64,000 nucleotides of DNA from Paraburkholderia tuberum STM678 (GTDB lineage: Bacteria; Pseudomonadota; Gammaproteobacteria; Burkholderiales; Burkholderiaceae): NCBI RefSeq assembly GCF_902833905.1, contig NZ_CADFGP010000037.1, positions 1-64,000 on the forward strand, in the 5' to 3' direction. Made by a program: the position numbers and the translations under genes. The notes beneath the pieces are model-generated. The model was not told the DNA's origin. It saw only the letters and a program-made list of their open reading frames with translations, and searched no databases. Below, one piece after another: positions 33,129 to 46,249 of the stretch (positions are counted from its first letter, which is position 1; each line of letters begins with the position of its first letter).

Positions 33129-33395
33129 TCAAAGACCCAGCTCGCTCAGACCTGGGTGATCGTCGGGGCGGCGACCCAGCGGCGAATGGAACTTGCGATC
33201 GCTTGCCTTGATCGGCATGTCGTTGATACAGGCATACCGGTGGTGCATCAGACCATCAGGTCCAAACTCCCAGTTCCCGTTTCCGTAGGAGCGAAACCAA
33301 TTACCAGCGTCTTCCGCAAGTCGAACCTTCTCGATTGCCGATTCAAGGGTGAACGGTGGGATGTGCGGGCGCACTTCAGCGTTTATGGACATCAC
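33129..33395 (-). pseudogene. DUF1348 (NTF2-like) protein with large internal deletion
   Basis: 88 residues: the family N-terminus PPFTLESAIEKVRLAEDA is joined directly to the C-terminal block GNWFRSYGNGNWEFGPDGLM and the highly conserved GRRPDDHPGLSELGL end. Relatives are about 155 residues, so around 70 central residues are missing, with the reading frame preserved. The fold cannot be complete. Confidence 0.75.
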
Positions 33396-33483
33396 AGACT
33401 CCCCTTATCCAGGCGGGATTGAGACAAAAATGGGCACTACTCAGCAGCGCAACCGCGCTACACGTTCGTCATCTCGAGAGAAC

Positions 33484-34341
33484 TCAGTCTGAGAAATCGG
33501 TTGACGCCGACAGTGCCTTCCATGTTTCAGTTTCCGTAGCCACATAGGCGTTCTTTTCGGCTATCGCCTTCAGCGTGTCGGTTCCGAGCGGCAGACGCAG
33601 TGGCGGTCTCGGTACATCGACAAGCGTGACGAGGGCCTTCGCAAGCTTCTGCGGGTCGCCCGGCTGATTGTGATTCATTCCTTCAGCGAATCGACGCACG
33701 TTGCCCGACGTCTCGTCGTAGTCGTCGATGACCTCCTTGCCGACGACGAGCGACGACGCATCGAGGAAATTGGTACGGAAATAGCCGGGCTCAACGACGG
33801 TCGCGTGAATGCCGAGTGGCTTCAACTCCGCGTGGAGCGCTTCCGTAATGCCTTCGACGGCGAATTTCGTCGAGCAATACACCCCGAATCCCGCCGCCGA
33901 GCGATAGCCGCCGATCGAGGACACGTTGATCACATGGCCCGAGCGCTGTCCCCGCATCACTGGCAGCACCGCACGCGTGACATTGAGCAGTCCAAAAACG
34001 TTGGTGTCGTATATGCGACGCACGTCTGCGTCGGCCGATTCCTCTACGGCTGCGAGCAGTCCGAAGCCGGCGTTGTTGACCAACACGTCGATCCTGCCAA
34101 ACTTTGCCAAAGCTGCCTGCGCGGCTCTTTTGGCCTGCTCCTCGTCAGTTACGTCGAGCGCGACCGGCAACAGCGCAGATGATTCGCCGAGACGCTCAAT
34201 GATCGCCCGAACGTTGCGTCCCGCCGCAACCACTGCATTTCCGTCCGCCAGGGCCGCTTGTGCGATCAGTGCGCCTAACCCGCGTGAGGCGCCCGTAACG
34301 AACCAGACGCGCTTGAACTCGTGCTTCGTAGCGTTGCTCAT
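33484..34341 (-). CDS. SDR-family NAD(P)-dependent oxidoreductase
   Basis: A 285-residue classical short-chain dehydrogenase: the cofactor motif TGASRGLG, NNAGFG, and catalytic Ser (INVSSIGG), Tyr-x-x-x-Lys (YCSTKFA). The start at 34341 gives a good GGGAGC site; the longer frame would add 13 residues. It is divergent from the LysR gene at 34445, the usual arrangement for a regulator controlling a neighbouring oxidoreductase. The substrate is unknown. Confidence 0.92.
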   Translation of the reverse strand: MSNATKHEFKRVWFVTGASRGLGALIAQAALADGNAVVAAGRNVRAIIERLGESSALLPVALDVTDEEQAKRAAQAALAKFGRIDVLVNNAGFGLLAAVEESADADVRRIYDTNVFGLLNVTRAVLPVMRGQRSGHVINVSSIGGYRSAAGFGVYCSTKFAVEGITEALHAELKPLGIHATVVEPGYFRTNFLDASSLVVGKEVIDDYDETSGNVRRFAEGMNHNQPGDPQKLAKALVTLVDVPRPPLRLPLGTDTLKAIAEKNAYVATETETWKALSASTDFSD

Positions 34342-34444
34342 GATTTGCTCCCGTTTCGTGGTGAACGTGAAGAGAAGCATAGGGCGCGCGATTAACAGCT
34401 ACTAGGCATCGAATGCTAGACTCATAATCAACCAATATTTGCGA

Positions 34445-35431
34445 ATGGACTCAGCCATGAATGAGGTCCGGGCGATTTCGGTGTTCGTCCGCGCAGCAAC
34501 GCTCGGCAGCTTCCGTCGGGCAGCTGCGGACCTGGGCATCTCGCCGCAGGCCGCGAGCCACGCGGTCATGCAGCTCGAAAAGTCGCTTGGCGTCCGGCTG
34601 TTTCATCGGACAACGCGAAAGTTGAGTCTGACCGAAGAGGGGCAAAGACTATTGCAAGGTGTCGAGCCAGCGCTCGCTATGTTGTCGTCCGCGATTGACG
34701 ATGCTCGCCGTTCAGGGGAAGAAGTTGCGGGGCCCCTACGGATAAGCGCTCCGACGGCACTCGGGCGAACGGCACTCTGGCCATCGATCCTTGAGTTTGC
34801 GGCGCTATACCCTGACGTGCAGATCGATATTCGCTTCGACGATCATTTCACGGACCTCGTCAGCGATCGCGCCGACGTCGGCTTGCGCGGCGGGTCCCCG
34901 CCTTCCGAGGGGGCGATTGCCAGGCGACTGCTACCGATTCAGTTGATCGTATGCGCGTCGCCAGCCTATCTCGAACGGTACGGCACGCCGAAAACCGTGG
35001 ACGAGCTCGATGCGCATCGTTGTTCTGGATACCGGCGTGCGAACACCGGCAAGCAGGCGCCGTGGGAATTTATGGTGGGCGGGGAGATTGTGTATCGGGA
35101 GATGGCTGCTTCGGTCTGTTCGAACGATATCGACGCGGAAACCGAAGCGGTACTGGCCGGCGTGGCAATTGGGCAGCTTGGAAGTTTCTCGGCCGTCTCA
35201 CACATCCGGGCTGGACGGCTCGTGCCTTTGCTCACTCAGCATTTGACCCAGCGCGAGTCGATTTACGTCTACTACCGTCGCCGGACGGAACAACCGCTGC
35301 GCGTGAGAACCTTCATCGACTTCATCGTTGCGCGCCTCGCGGACAACAGTCAATTTTTCCTCACAGCAGAGGAGTTGGTTACTTCGACGAGCAGAAGCGG
35401 CCGCGCCAGGAGCAGACGAAGTGCCGCGTAG
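34445..35431 (+). CDS. LysR-family regulator, divergent to SDR
   Basis: An LTTR of about 328 residues with winged helix (GSFRRAAADLGISPQAASHA, LFHRTTRKLSLTEEG) and effector domain of the CrgA/DsdC-like group. ATG at 34445 or 34457; the first is taken, with weak ribosome sites in both cases. The 100-bp divergent promoter region with the SDR gene suggests it controls that gene and itself. The C-terminal extension (RSGRARSRRSAA) is basic and not part of the family core. Confidence 0.9.
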   Translation: MDSAMNEVRAISVFVRAATLGSFRRAAADLGISPQAASHAVMQLEKSLGVRLFHRTTRKLSLTEEGQRLLQGVEPALAMLSSAIDDARRSGEEVAGPLRISAPTALGRTALWPSILEFAALYPDVQIDIRFDDHFTDLVSDRADVGLRGGSPPSEGAIARRLLPIQLIVCASPAYLERYGTPKTVDELDAHRCSGYRRANTGKQAPWEFMVGGEIVYREMAASVCSNDIDAETEAVLAGVAIGQLGSFSAVSHIRAGRLVPLLTQHLTQRESIYVYYRRRTEQPLRVRTFIDFIVARLADNSQFFLTAEELVTSTSRSGRARSRRSAA

Positions 35432-35630
35432 GGGTGTCTGTTGCGGCAAGCGTAGCCAGCCGTGGTAAATCACGCGCCAAACGCAGACAAGGCTTCGTAG
35501 CGGGACAAGGGCGTGGCGAACGAGCCGTTTGCGCCTGTACATCAATGATCGTGTAACAATCCCTCCAACGACCGCGAGACGCCAGCGAGCGTCGAGCCGG
35601 CGGATGCGCACGTCAGCCCGGGAGCATCAG

Positions 35631-36488
35631 ATGAAGCCCATACGTAATACCGACTCTGCTTCAGGAGAGTGGTACATCGACACTGCATGCATCAATTGCG
35701 GTGCATCTCGTCACGTCGCGCCTGGGCTGATCGTCGAGCGCAACGACAAGAGTGTCTTCGTTCGGCAGCCGGCCACACCGGAAGAGCAGCTTGATGCCTG
35801 GCGTGCGGTGCTCGTATGCCCTACGGCGTCGGTACGCAGCGAAACGAAACAGCCTCGTCCGAACGCAGCGATCTTTCCGCAGCAGATCACATCGGGCGTG
35901 TGGCGCTGTGGATTCAACGCACGGTCGTCGTTTGGCGCGCATTCTTATTTTGCCGCGCGTCCGGAAGGCAATCTGCTCATCGACTCCCCGCGCTATGCGG
36001 CGGAACTCGTGAAATGGTTCGACGGCGCTGGCGGTATTGCGCACATTCTGCTGTCGCATCGTGACGACGTCGCAGACGCGGACAAATACGCGCGTCAATT
36101 CGGCGCGCGCGTCTGGATTCACCGCGAGGACGTGTCGGCCGCCCCATATGCGACGGATCTGCTCGACGACGGTTCAGCACTGAGCATTGCGGCCGGCGTG
36201 CGCGCGATCCCTGTACCCGGGCACACTCGGGGTAGCGTCGCGTACCAGCTCGATGATCGCGTGCTGTTCTCGGGTGATTCGCTTGCCTGGAGCCCACGCC
36301 AGCAGGACCTCGTCGCGTTCAGGGACGCGTGCTGGTACTCGTGGACAGCGCTCACCGAATCGCTCGGCAAGTTGGCCGCGTATCGCTTCGAATGGCTGCT
36401 TCCTGGTCACGGTTGGCACGCGCATTTGCAGGCTGCGGAAATGAATGCCCGCTTGCTCGCATTGGTTGCACGCATGCGAAAGGACTGA
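35631..36488 (+). CDS. MBL-fold metallo-hydrolase with ferredoxin-like N-terminus
   Basis: A 285-residue protein; ATG at 35631 has GGAG upstream. Residues 10-70 resemble a ferredoxin-like domain (DTACINCGASRHVAPGLI, VCPTASV), but the cluster motif is CxxCxxS...CP, so a third cysteine is replaced. The MBL domain follows, with SHRDDVADADKYA in place of HxHxDH, PGHTRGSVAY, LFSGDSLAW and LLPGHG. Related plant and cyanobacterial proteins share the HRDDVADH-type motif. Redox or hydrolytic role unknown. Confidence 0.82.
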   Translation: MKPIRNTDSASGEWYIDTACINCGASRHVAPGLIVERNDKSVFVRQPATPEEQLDAWRAVLVCPTASVRSETKQPRPNAAIFPQQITSGVWRCGFNARSSFGAHSYFAARPEGNLLIDSPRYAAELVKWFDGAGGIAHILLSHRDDVADADKYARQFGARVWIHREDVSAAPYATDLLDDGSALSIAAGVRAIPVPGHTRGSVAYQLDDRVLFSGDSLAWSPRQQDLVAFRDACWYSWTALTESLGKLAAYRFEWLLPGHGWHAHLQAAEMNARLLALVARMRKD

Positions 36489-36668
36489 ATTCGCTGTTTT
36501 TCGCTAAAACGCGTCGTCCTTGCCCCTGTGGAAACGCTTGAACTCGAACCGCACGTGCCAAACAATCGCCTCGACCAGGATCGACGAAGTCGTCAACGAT
36601 CTGGAGCGCGGGGTCGAATGACTCTTTCTGGGTCGCTTGCCGCCTCCAGAGTCCGCAAGAGCCGGGCT

Positions 36669-37601
36669 CTATAGCCGCTCGATCAGGCGTCGGTCTCCCT
36701 GCTCGCAGTATTCATGACACGCCGCACGTGCCGCGTTCGCTGCGCCGTGCACGAAAAGCGGCGCATCCGCGCGTCGGGACATCGACACCACGATGGACGG
36801 CGGCGAGGGCTGCAGCGGCAGTTCGACCACCTCGCCTCGCGCGATCAGATCATCGACGAACAGACGCGGAATTGCCGCCACGCCGAAGCCATCGCGCACG
36901 AGTTGCACGATCACCGAAATCGATGGCGAACCCGTAATGCGCGTATCCGCGAGCGGCACGCCGTTGGCGAGTGCGAGCTTGCTGACGATGTCCTCCAGCG
37001 CGCGATGAGGCGCCGTCCCGCGCCCGAATGTGAGGATCGGATGACGCAGCACGCGTTTCGCGAGTCCGCTGCGCGAAGACGGCAGCAGCCCCGCGCGCGC
37101 GATCCAGTGCACCGGATAGTTCGCGAGCGCATCGCAGACGATCGATTCCTCGTCGCTGCCTTCCACGCGAATGATGAGATCGAGTTCGCCCGCCATCAGA
37201 CGCCGCTGCAGCACCACGCTCACGTCCACCGCAAGCTCCACTTCGAGCTGCGGATAGTCCTTCGAGAGCCGCCGCAGATAGTCGGCAAGCCAGCTATGCA
37301 CGACCGTCTCGATCACGCCGAGTCGCAACTTGCCGCGCATCGCGCCTTCATGTGACGCGGCGGCCTGCAACTGGCGCGTCGCCTCGACCACGGCCTTCGC
37401 GTAGCCGAGCAGATATTCGCCGTTCGGCGTGAGCCGAAATTCGCGGCTCTCGCGATCGACGAGCACGGTATGCAATTCGTCTTCCAGTGCCTTCAGGCGC
37501 TGCGAGATCGCCGCCGGCGTGGCGTGAAGCGCGGTCGCCGTCGTGCGGAAACTGCGCAGCTTGGCAAGCGTGACGAAGGTTTCGAGGAAGCGCGTATTCA
37601 T
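36669..37601 (-). CDS. LysR-family regulator of the DUF1445/MFS/Hyu cluster
   Basis: A 310-residue LTTR: RFLETFVTLAKLRSFRTTAT, AAISQRLKALEDELHTVLVD, LRLGVIETVVHSWLADYLRR. It is divergent from the DUF1445 gene across a 216-bp gap that is AT-rich on its right half, consistent with shared control of the plus-strand cluster to 43.7 kb. The gap to its left (36489-36668) has no gene. Confidence 0.9.
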   Translation of the reverse strand: MNTRFLETFVTLAKLRSFRTTATALHATPAAISQRLKALEDELHTVLVDRESREFRLTPNGEYLLGYAKAVVEATRQLQAAASHEGAMRGKLRLGVIETVVHSWLADYLRRLSKDYPQLEVELAVDVSVVLQRRLMAGELDLIIRVEGSDEESIVCDALANYPVHWIARAGLLPSSRSGLAKRVLRHPILTFGRGTAPHRALEDIVSKLALANGVPLADTRITGSPSISVIVQLVRDGFGVAAIPRLFVDDLIARGEVVELPLQPSPPSIVVSMSRRADAPLFVHGAANAARAACHEYCEQGDRRLIERL

Positions 37602-37817
37602 CAGTCAAAGGTGGGCAGTGCAACGGAAGCAAACCGCTCCAAAAATCTCAACGTGACTCGGGAAAACCCTCGATTCCATTAAGAAATTCTATTCACCTGG
37701 CGCAAAGAAAACTAGCTGGCGTCAAATTTTCTTCTTTTCTATGCTTGGCCTGACGGTAGGCAAGACGCATCGCCCACCGCAGACAATCCGATGCAACCGC
37801 CAGAGCACGCTAACACC

Positions 37818-38591
37818 ATGACTCCATCCGAATTCCGCCAGGCCGTCCGTCACCGCGACTTCCGTGGCCCGACGGCCGGCCATTGCGGCGACTACGCGCA
37901 AGCCAATCTCGCGATCCTGCCCGCTGCGCACGCGCACGATTTCCTGCGCTTTTGCCATGCGAATCCGAAGCCATGTCCGCTGCTCGGCGTGGGCGAGCCT
38001 GGCGAGTTCCGCGTGCCGATGCTCGGGCGCGACATCGACATCCGCACCGACGTGCCCGCGTACAACGTATATCGCGACGGCAACCTGAGCGAGCGCGTCG
38101 AATCGATCGAAGCGCTCTGGCAGGACGATTTCGTCGTATTTGCAATTGGCTGTTCGTTCTCGTTCGAGCACATGCTCGCGAAGGAAGGCATCGGCCTGCG
38201 CCACGTCGAAGAAGGCCGCAACGTGCCGATGTACCGCACCAGCATCCCCAACCAGCGGGCGGGCGTGTTCGGGGGCGAACTCGTCGTGTCGATGCGGCCG
38301 CTGCGCGGCGCCGACGCGATCCGTGCCGTGCAGATCACGAGCCGCTTTCCGGGCGTGCATGGCGCGCCCGTGCATATTGGCGATCCAGCGGAACTCGGCA
38401 TCGTCGATCTCGCGCGCCCCGAGTTCGGCGACCCGGTGACGATCCGCGCGGGCGAACTGCCTGTCTACTGGGCTTGCGGCGTGACGCCGCAAACGGCACT
38501 GATGGCCGCGAAGCTGCCGCTCGCGATTGCGCACGCGCCGGGCCACATGCTGATGACGGATATCACTAACGCGTCGCTGGCTATTTTCTGA
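37818..38591 (+). CDS. DUF1445 / D-glutamate cyclase-like protein
   Basis: A 257-residue member of the DUF1445 family (YcsI-like). Family motifs: GPTAGHCGDYAQANLAILP, DDFVVFAIGCSFSFEHML, YRTSIPNQRAGVFGGELVVS, YWACGVTPQTALMAAKLP and ITHAPGHMLMTD-type ending (here IAHAPGHMLMTD). The family is often named putative hydro-lyase; the mammalian homolog interconverts D-glutamate and 5-oxo-D-proline. YcsI sits in the 5-oxoprolinase operon of Bacillus, and here a HyuA/HyuB 5-oxoprolinase-like gene lies downstream. Start 37818 fits the usual N-terminus; 37791 is possible. Confidence 0.85.
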   Translation: MTPSEFRQAVRHRDFRGPTAGHCGDYAQANLAILPAAHAHDFLRFCHANPKPCPLLGVGEPGEFRVPMLGRDIDIRTDVPAYNVYRDGNLSERVESIEALWQDDFVVFAIGCSFSFEHMLAKEGIGLRHVEEGRNVPMYRTSIPNQRAGVFGGELVVSMRPLRGADAIRAVQITSRFPGVHGAPVHIGDPAELGIVDLARPEFGDPVTIRAGELPVYWACGVTPQTALMAAKLPLAIAHAPGHMLMTDITNASLAIF

Positions 38592-38740
38592 CCGTCCCGG
38601 CGGCGCGCCGCGCCGTCGTGCAACAAGCGATTCACAGCACCATGAAGCCATCGGGCCGCGCGGCCCGGAGGGAATGACGCATCCCTACGTTCGTGCGTGG
38701 CTTCGATCGTTTCCCATGCGTCTATCCATAGGAGCAGCAG

Positions 38741-40048
38741 ATGGACAGCAAGACACTCACGGCGAGCGTCGACGATGCCGCCGACATGAAGTCAAGCACG
38801 GGAAGCCCGCAGCTTTCCTGGTATGCCGAAGCCGGTCCGCACGCGCGTCGCGCGTTCTGGAGTTGCAAGGTCGGCTACATGCTCGACGGCATGGACACGC
38901 AGATGCTTTCCTTCGTCATCCCGACGCTCGTCGCTACCTGGGGCATCTCGCTCGCGGACGCCGGCTTCATCGGCACGTTGACGCTGCTGTCCTCTGCGCT
39001 CGGCGGCTGGATTGCCGGCATTCTTTCCGATCGCATCGGCCGTGTGCGCACGTTGCAGCTCACCGTCTTGTGGTTCGCCGTGTTCACCGGCCTATGCGGC
39101 CTCGCGCAGAACTACGGCCAGTTGCTCGCGGCTCGCGCGTTGATGGGCTTCGGCTTCGGCGGCGAGTGGACGGCGGGCGCGGTGCTGATCGGCGAGGTGA
39201 TCCGCGCGCGCGACCGCGGCAAAGCGGTCGGTCTCGTGCAGTCGGGCTGGGCGCTCGGCTGGGGCGTGGCGGCCCTGCTCTATGCGGTGCTGTTCTCCGT
39301 GATGGCGCCTGAAATCGCGTGGCGCGCATTGTTCCTGATCGGACTCGTGCCTGCCCTGCTCGTGCTCGCGATCCGCCGCTATGTGAAGGAACCTGAAGTA
39401 TTCGAACAGGCCAGGGTTCAGCAGTACGACACTCAAGACACGCCGCGCTTCACTGAGATCTTCTCTCCCAGGCTGCTTTCGACGACGCTGCGCGCCGCAC
39501 TGCTTACGACGGGCGCACAGGGCGGCTACTACGCGATCACGACGTGGCTGCCGACTTTCCTCAAGACTGAACGTCATCTCACGGTGATGGGCACGGGCGG
39601 CTATCTGGCGATGATCATCGCGGGCTCGTACGCGGGCTATCTGTGCAGCGCGTGGCTCACGGACCGCATCGGCCGCAAGCCGAACTTCATTTTGTTCGCG
39701 CTGGGCTCGATGGCGATTGCCTTCGCGTATACCTCGTTGCCGCTCACGAATGCATCGATGCTATGGCTCGGCTTTCCGCTCGGCTTTTTCGCGTCGGGCA
39801 TTTTTTCCGGCATGGGCGCGTTTCTCACCGAACTGTTTCCGACCCGTGTGCGCGGCTCGGGCCAGGGGTTTTGCTACAACGTCGGCCGCGCGATCGGGGC
39901 GCTGTTTCCGGTGCTGATCGGCGTGCTGTCGAGCCGCTTCGGCCTGGGCACGAGCATCGGGATTTTCGCCGTGGCCGCGTATGGCGTACTGATCATCGCC
40001 GCGCTTACGCTGCCCGAGACGCGCGGTCGCGAACTCGAATCGGCCTGA
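38741..40048 (+). CDS. MFS transporter (aromatic acid/sialate type)
   Basis: A 435-residue major facilitator with 12 predicted helices. Motifs: DGMDTQMLSFVIP in helix 1, the loop 2-3 signature GILSDRIGRVRTL, GFGFGGEWTAGAVLI and the second-half repeat WLTDRIGRKPNF. GGAG lies 7 bp before the ATG. Members of this group import organic acid anions with protons. Between the DUF1445 and HyuAB genes it probably imports their substrate. Confidence 0.9.
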   Translation: MDSKTLTASVDDAADMKSSTGSPQLSWYAEAGPHARRAFWSCKVGYMLDGMDTQMLSFVIPTLVATWGISLADAGFIGTLTLLSSALGGWIAGILSDRIGRVRTLQLTVLWFAVFTGLCGLAQNYGQLLAARALMGFGFGGEWTAGAVLIGEVIRARDRGKAVGLVQSGWALGWGVAALLYAVLFSVMAPEIAWRALFLIGLVPALLVLAIRRYVKEPEVFEQARVQQYDTQDTPRFTEIFSPRLLSTTLRAALLTTGAQGGYYAITTWLPTFLKTERHLTVMGTGGYLAMIIAGSYAGYLCSAWLTDRIGRKPNFILFALGSMAIAFAYTSLPLTNASMLWLGFPLGFFASGIFSGMGAFLTELFPTRVRGSGQGFCYNVGRAIGALFPVLIGVLSSRFGLGTSIGIFAVAAYGVLIIAALTLPETRGRELESA

Positions 40049-40098
40049 TTTTCACCTTGCGCACACCACTACCACTTTCGCATCACGACCACGACACC

Positions 40099-43731
<3,633 letters not shown>

Positions 43732-43736
43732 TGCTT

Positions 43737-43865
43737 CATGGACTGCGGATGTTCAATGGCGGACAGCGGCGTCGGCTCCCCGATGCCGAGCAGGTTGCCC
43801 ACGCTATCCCGGAACCAGGCAGCTCTTTCGCCTACCCCACTGCAACGCGTCCAGCTCATCTCCAT
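43737..43865 (-). pseudogene. VOC/glyoxalase-fold protein, last 40 residues
   Basis: The minus strand reads GERAAWFRDSVGNLLGIGEP, the end of a VOC-family protein (AWFRDPDGNLIEI in relatives, including the metal-binding Glu position). The rest is absent, cut between the AraC gene and hyuAB. Confidence 0.5.
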
Positions 43866-43877
43866 CGGCCCCTCGCT

Positions 43878-44258
43878 TCATCTGAATGCGCTGCCCGATT
43901 CTGGCGAAGCAACGAAATGCCCCGGCGTCACGCCGACCGCGCGCCGAAAGTGTCGGCCAAGATGACTTTGATCGAAAAATCCGACTTCGGCAGCGACCTC
44001 ACAGGGCGGGACGCCGTCACGCAATAGCCGTTTAGCGTGCTGAATTCGCACCAGACACACATAGCGATGAGGCGAAATACCCACCTCTTTGCGAAACAGG
44101 GTGGCGAAGCGCGAAACACTCAACCCGGCGGTGCCGGCGAGCGTCGCGAGGCTGACGGGCTGCGCGAACGAACTCTCGATAAAAGCCACGGCCCGCCTGA
44201 TCGCGCGCGACATCGCCACGGTCCTGTCGCCTGCGCAGTCGTAGAAGACTCCGGTCAT
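43878..44258 (-). CDS. short AraC-family regulator at end of dipeptide ABC operon
   Basis: 126 residues, essentially only the AraC double helix-turn-helix (SVSRFATLFRKEVGISPHRY, EVGFFDQSHLGRHFRRAVG). There is no ligand-binding domain. The gene starts 35 bp after the ABC ATPase in the same direction. A close paralog of similar size ends the second operon at 53.46 kb. A stand-alone DNA-binding activator is likely. Confidence 0.85.
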   Translation of the reverse strand: MTGVFYDCAGDRTVAMSRAIRRAVAFIESSFAQPVSLATLAGTAGLSVSRFATLFRKEVGISPHRYVCLVRIQHAKRLLRDGVPPCEVAAEVGFFDQSHLGRHFRRAVGVTPGHFVASPESGSAFR

Positions 44259-44293
44259 GTTCTATCCCCTCGCGCTACGTTTTCCTAGCGGCA

Positions 44294-46249
44294 TCAGACC
44301 CGCACCGTGCCAGACTGCGCGAGCACGCTCGCCGCAGCAGCAGCGTCGGGGGGCCCGCTCTGGTATCGCTCCAGTTCCGCTTCGCTGCGATGGCACAGCA
44401 CCTGCGCGCCGCTCGCGAGCGTGCGCACGCTCGGCGACGTGCGATTGCAGACACCGTCGATGCGCATCGGGCATCGCGCGAGAAATGTGCAAAGCTCCGG
44501 CTCATGAGTCGACTCACCGATCGGCGGCAACGTCTGATGACAACGCTCGCCCGCTTCTTCGAGCCAGCCGGCGCGAAGCTCCGGCGCCGACGACACGAGC
44601 AGATGCGAATACGGGTGATACGGCGGCGCCGACAACGCGTCGCGGTTGCCCGTCTCGACGCGGTGCCCAGCGTACAGCACGACGATGTCGTCGCTGATCG
44701 CACGCACCTTGGCGATGTCGTGCGTGATGAACAGATATGACACGCCGAGCTTCTTTTGCAGATCGCGCAGCAGCTCGAGAATGGCAGCGCCGACCACCGT
44801 ATCGAGCGCGGACGTGACTTCGTCGCACAGGATCAACTTGGGTTCGGCGGCCAGCGCCCGCGCGAGATTCACGCGCTGTTTCTGCCCGCCCGACAGCTCT
44901 CCGGTGCGCCGCTGCGCCAGCTCGACAGGCAGGCGCACCAGGCCGAGCAGTTCGGCGACGCGGCGCCGCGCGGCCTCGCCCTTCATGCCGTGATAGAACT
45001 TCAGCGGACGCGCCAGCGTGCGCTCGACGGTGTGCGTCGGATTCAGCGCGGTGTCGGCGTTCTGGAACACGATCTGGATACAGCGAAACTGTTCGCGGCT
45101 GCGGCGGCTGAGGTTGGCGGCGAGCGGCTCACCGTCGAGCAGCAGATTGCCGCGCGCCATCGGCACGAGCCCGGCGATCACCTTCGCGAGCGTCGTCTTG
45201 CCCGAACCGGATTCGCCGATCACGCCTACCGTCTGACCACGATCGATCACGAGGTCCACGTCGCGCAGAATGACCTTGTGCGGCCAGCCCTTCGCGTCGG
45301 TGCGGCCGTAGCCGGCCGTCAGACCGCGCAGTTCGAGCAGCGGCGTGTTCGGCTGGGCTGCGTCCGGAGCCGCCGAGATGGAGGCAGCCGGGGCCACGGG
45401 CGTCACGGCAGCAATCAGGCTCTGCGTGTACGGGTGCGCCGGTGCATGCAGAATCTGTTCAGTGCGGCCCGTTTCGCGGATTTCACCATTGCTTAGCACG
45501 ACGATGCGATCCGCCATCTGCGCGACCACCGCCAGATCGTGCGATACGTAGACGGCCGTCATTCCGCATTGGCGGATCACGCTGCGAAACGCTTGCAGCA
45601 CGTCGATCTGCGTGGTGACGTCGAGCGCCGTGGTCGGTTCATCGAGGATCACGAGTTCGGGGTCGGTGATCAGCGCCATCGCCGCCATCAGCCGCTGCAA
45701 CTGGCCGCCCGACACCTGGTGCGGGTAGCGCCGGCCGATCGTCTCCGGCTCCGGCAGCGCGAGCGCGCGGAACAGTTCGACTGCTTTGGACCGCGCGGCG
45801 CGCTTGCTGAGCGTGCCGTGAATCAGCGCGCTTTCGATCACCTGGTCCATGAGCGGGCGCGCCGGGTTGAACGCCGCGGCCGCGCTTTGCGCGATGTAGG
45901 CAACCTTGCGGCCACGCAATCCCGCGAGCGCTTTCGGCGAGAGCCCGAGCACGTCGGTGTCGCCCACCCGGATCGCGCCGCCCGCGATGCGGCAGCCGCT
46001 GCGTGCATGGCCCATCAGCGACAGTGCAATCGTGGTTTTGCCCGAGCCCGACTCGCCGATCAATGCGAGCACCTCGCCGCGCGCAATCTCGAAGTCGATG
46101 TCATGCACGATCGTCGTATCCGGCTCGCCGGGCCGGCTTCCCACCACGCGCAGGCCTCGTACCTCGACCAGATTCGACGGGGGTAGCGGCGCGGTCCTCG
46201 AGATGGTCTCAAAGGCCGCGTGAGCACGTCTGAAAAAAGGTGCCTTCAT
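44294..46249 (-). CDS. fused dipeptide-type ABC ATPase (DppD-DppF like)
   Basis: 651 residues with two complete ATPase domains. Domain 1: Walker A GESGSGKTT (about 65-73), signature VSGGQLQRLMAAMAL, LVILDEPT. Domain 2: GESGSGKTT, LSGGQKQRVNLARAL, LILCDEVTSALD and the C-terminal Cys-containing oligopeptide-binding extension (CTFLARCPMRIDGVCNR) found in Dpp/Opp ATPases, which can hold an Fe-S cluster. Its ATG overlaps the permease stop by one base (TGATG). Confidence 0.92.
   Translation of the reverse strand: MKAPFFRRAHAAFETISRTAPLPPSNLVEVRGLRVVGSRPGEPDTTIVHDIDFEIARGEVLALIGESGSGKTTIALSLMGHARSGCRIAGGAIRVGDTDVLGLSPKALAGLRGRKVAYIAQSAAAAFNPARPLMDQVIESALIHGTLSKRAARSKAVELFRALALPEPETIGRRYPHQVSGGQLQRLMAAMALITDPELVILDEPTTALDVTTQIDVLQAFRSVIRQCGMTAVYVSHDLAVVAQMADRIVVLSNGEIRETGRTEQILHAPAHPYTQSLIAAVTPVAPAASISAAPDAAQPNTPLLELRGLTAGYGRTDAKGWPHKVILRDVDLVIDRGQTVGVIGESGSGKTTLAKVIAGLVPMARGNLLLDGEPLAANLSRRSREQFRCIQIVFQNADTALNPTHTVERTLARPLKFYHGMKGEAARRRVAELLGLVRLPVELAQRRTGELSGGQKQRVNLARALAAEPKLILCDEVTSALDTVVGAAILELLRDLQKKLGVSYLFITHDIAKVRAISDDIVVLYAGHRVETGNRDALSAPPYHPYSHLLVSSAPELRAGWLEEAGERCHQTLPPIGESTHEPELCTFLARCPMRIDGVCNRTSPSVRTLASGAQVLCHRSEAELERYQSGPPDAAAAASVLAQSGTVRV

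Noticed and set aside
33018..33422. Forward frame with an apparent membrane helix (IPVISAILVELVLISLIVS)
   Set aside because: This hydrophobic stretch is the classic antisense of the MCP signalling tip, which is present on the minus strand.
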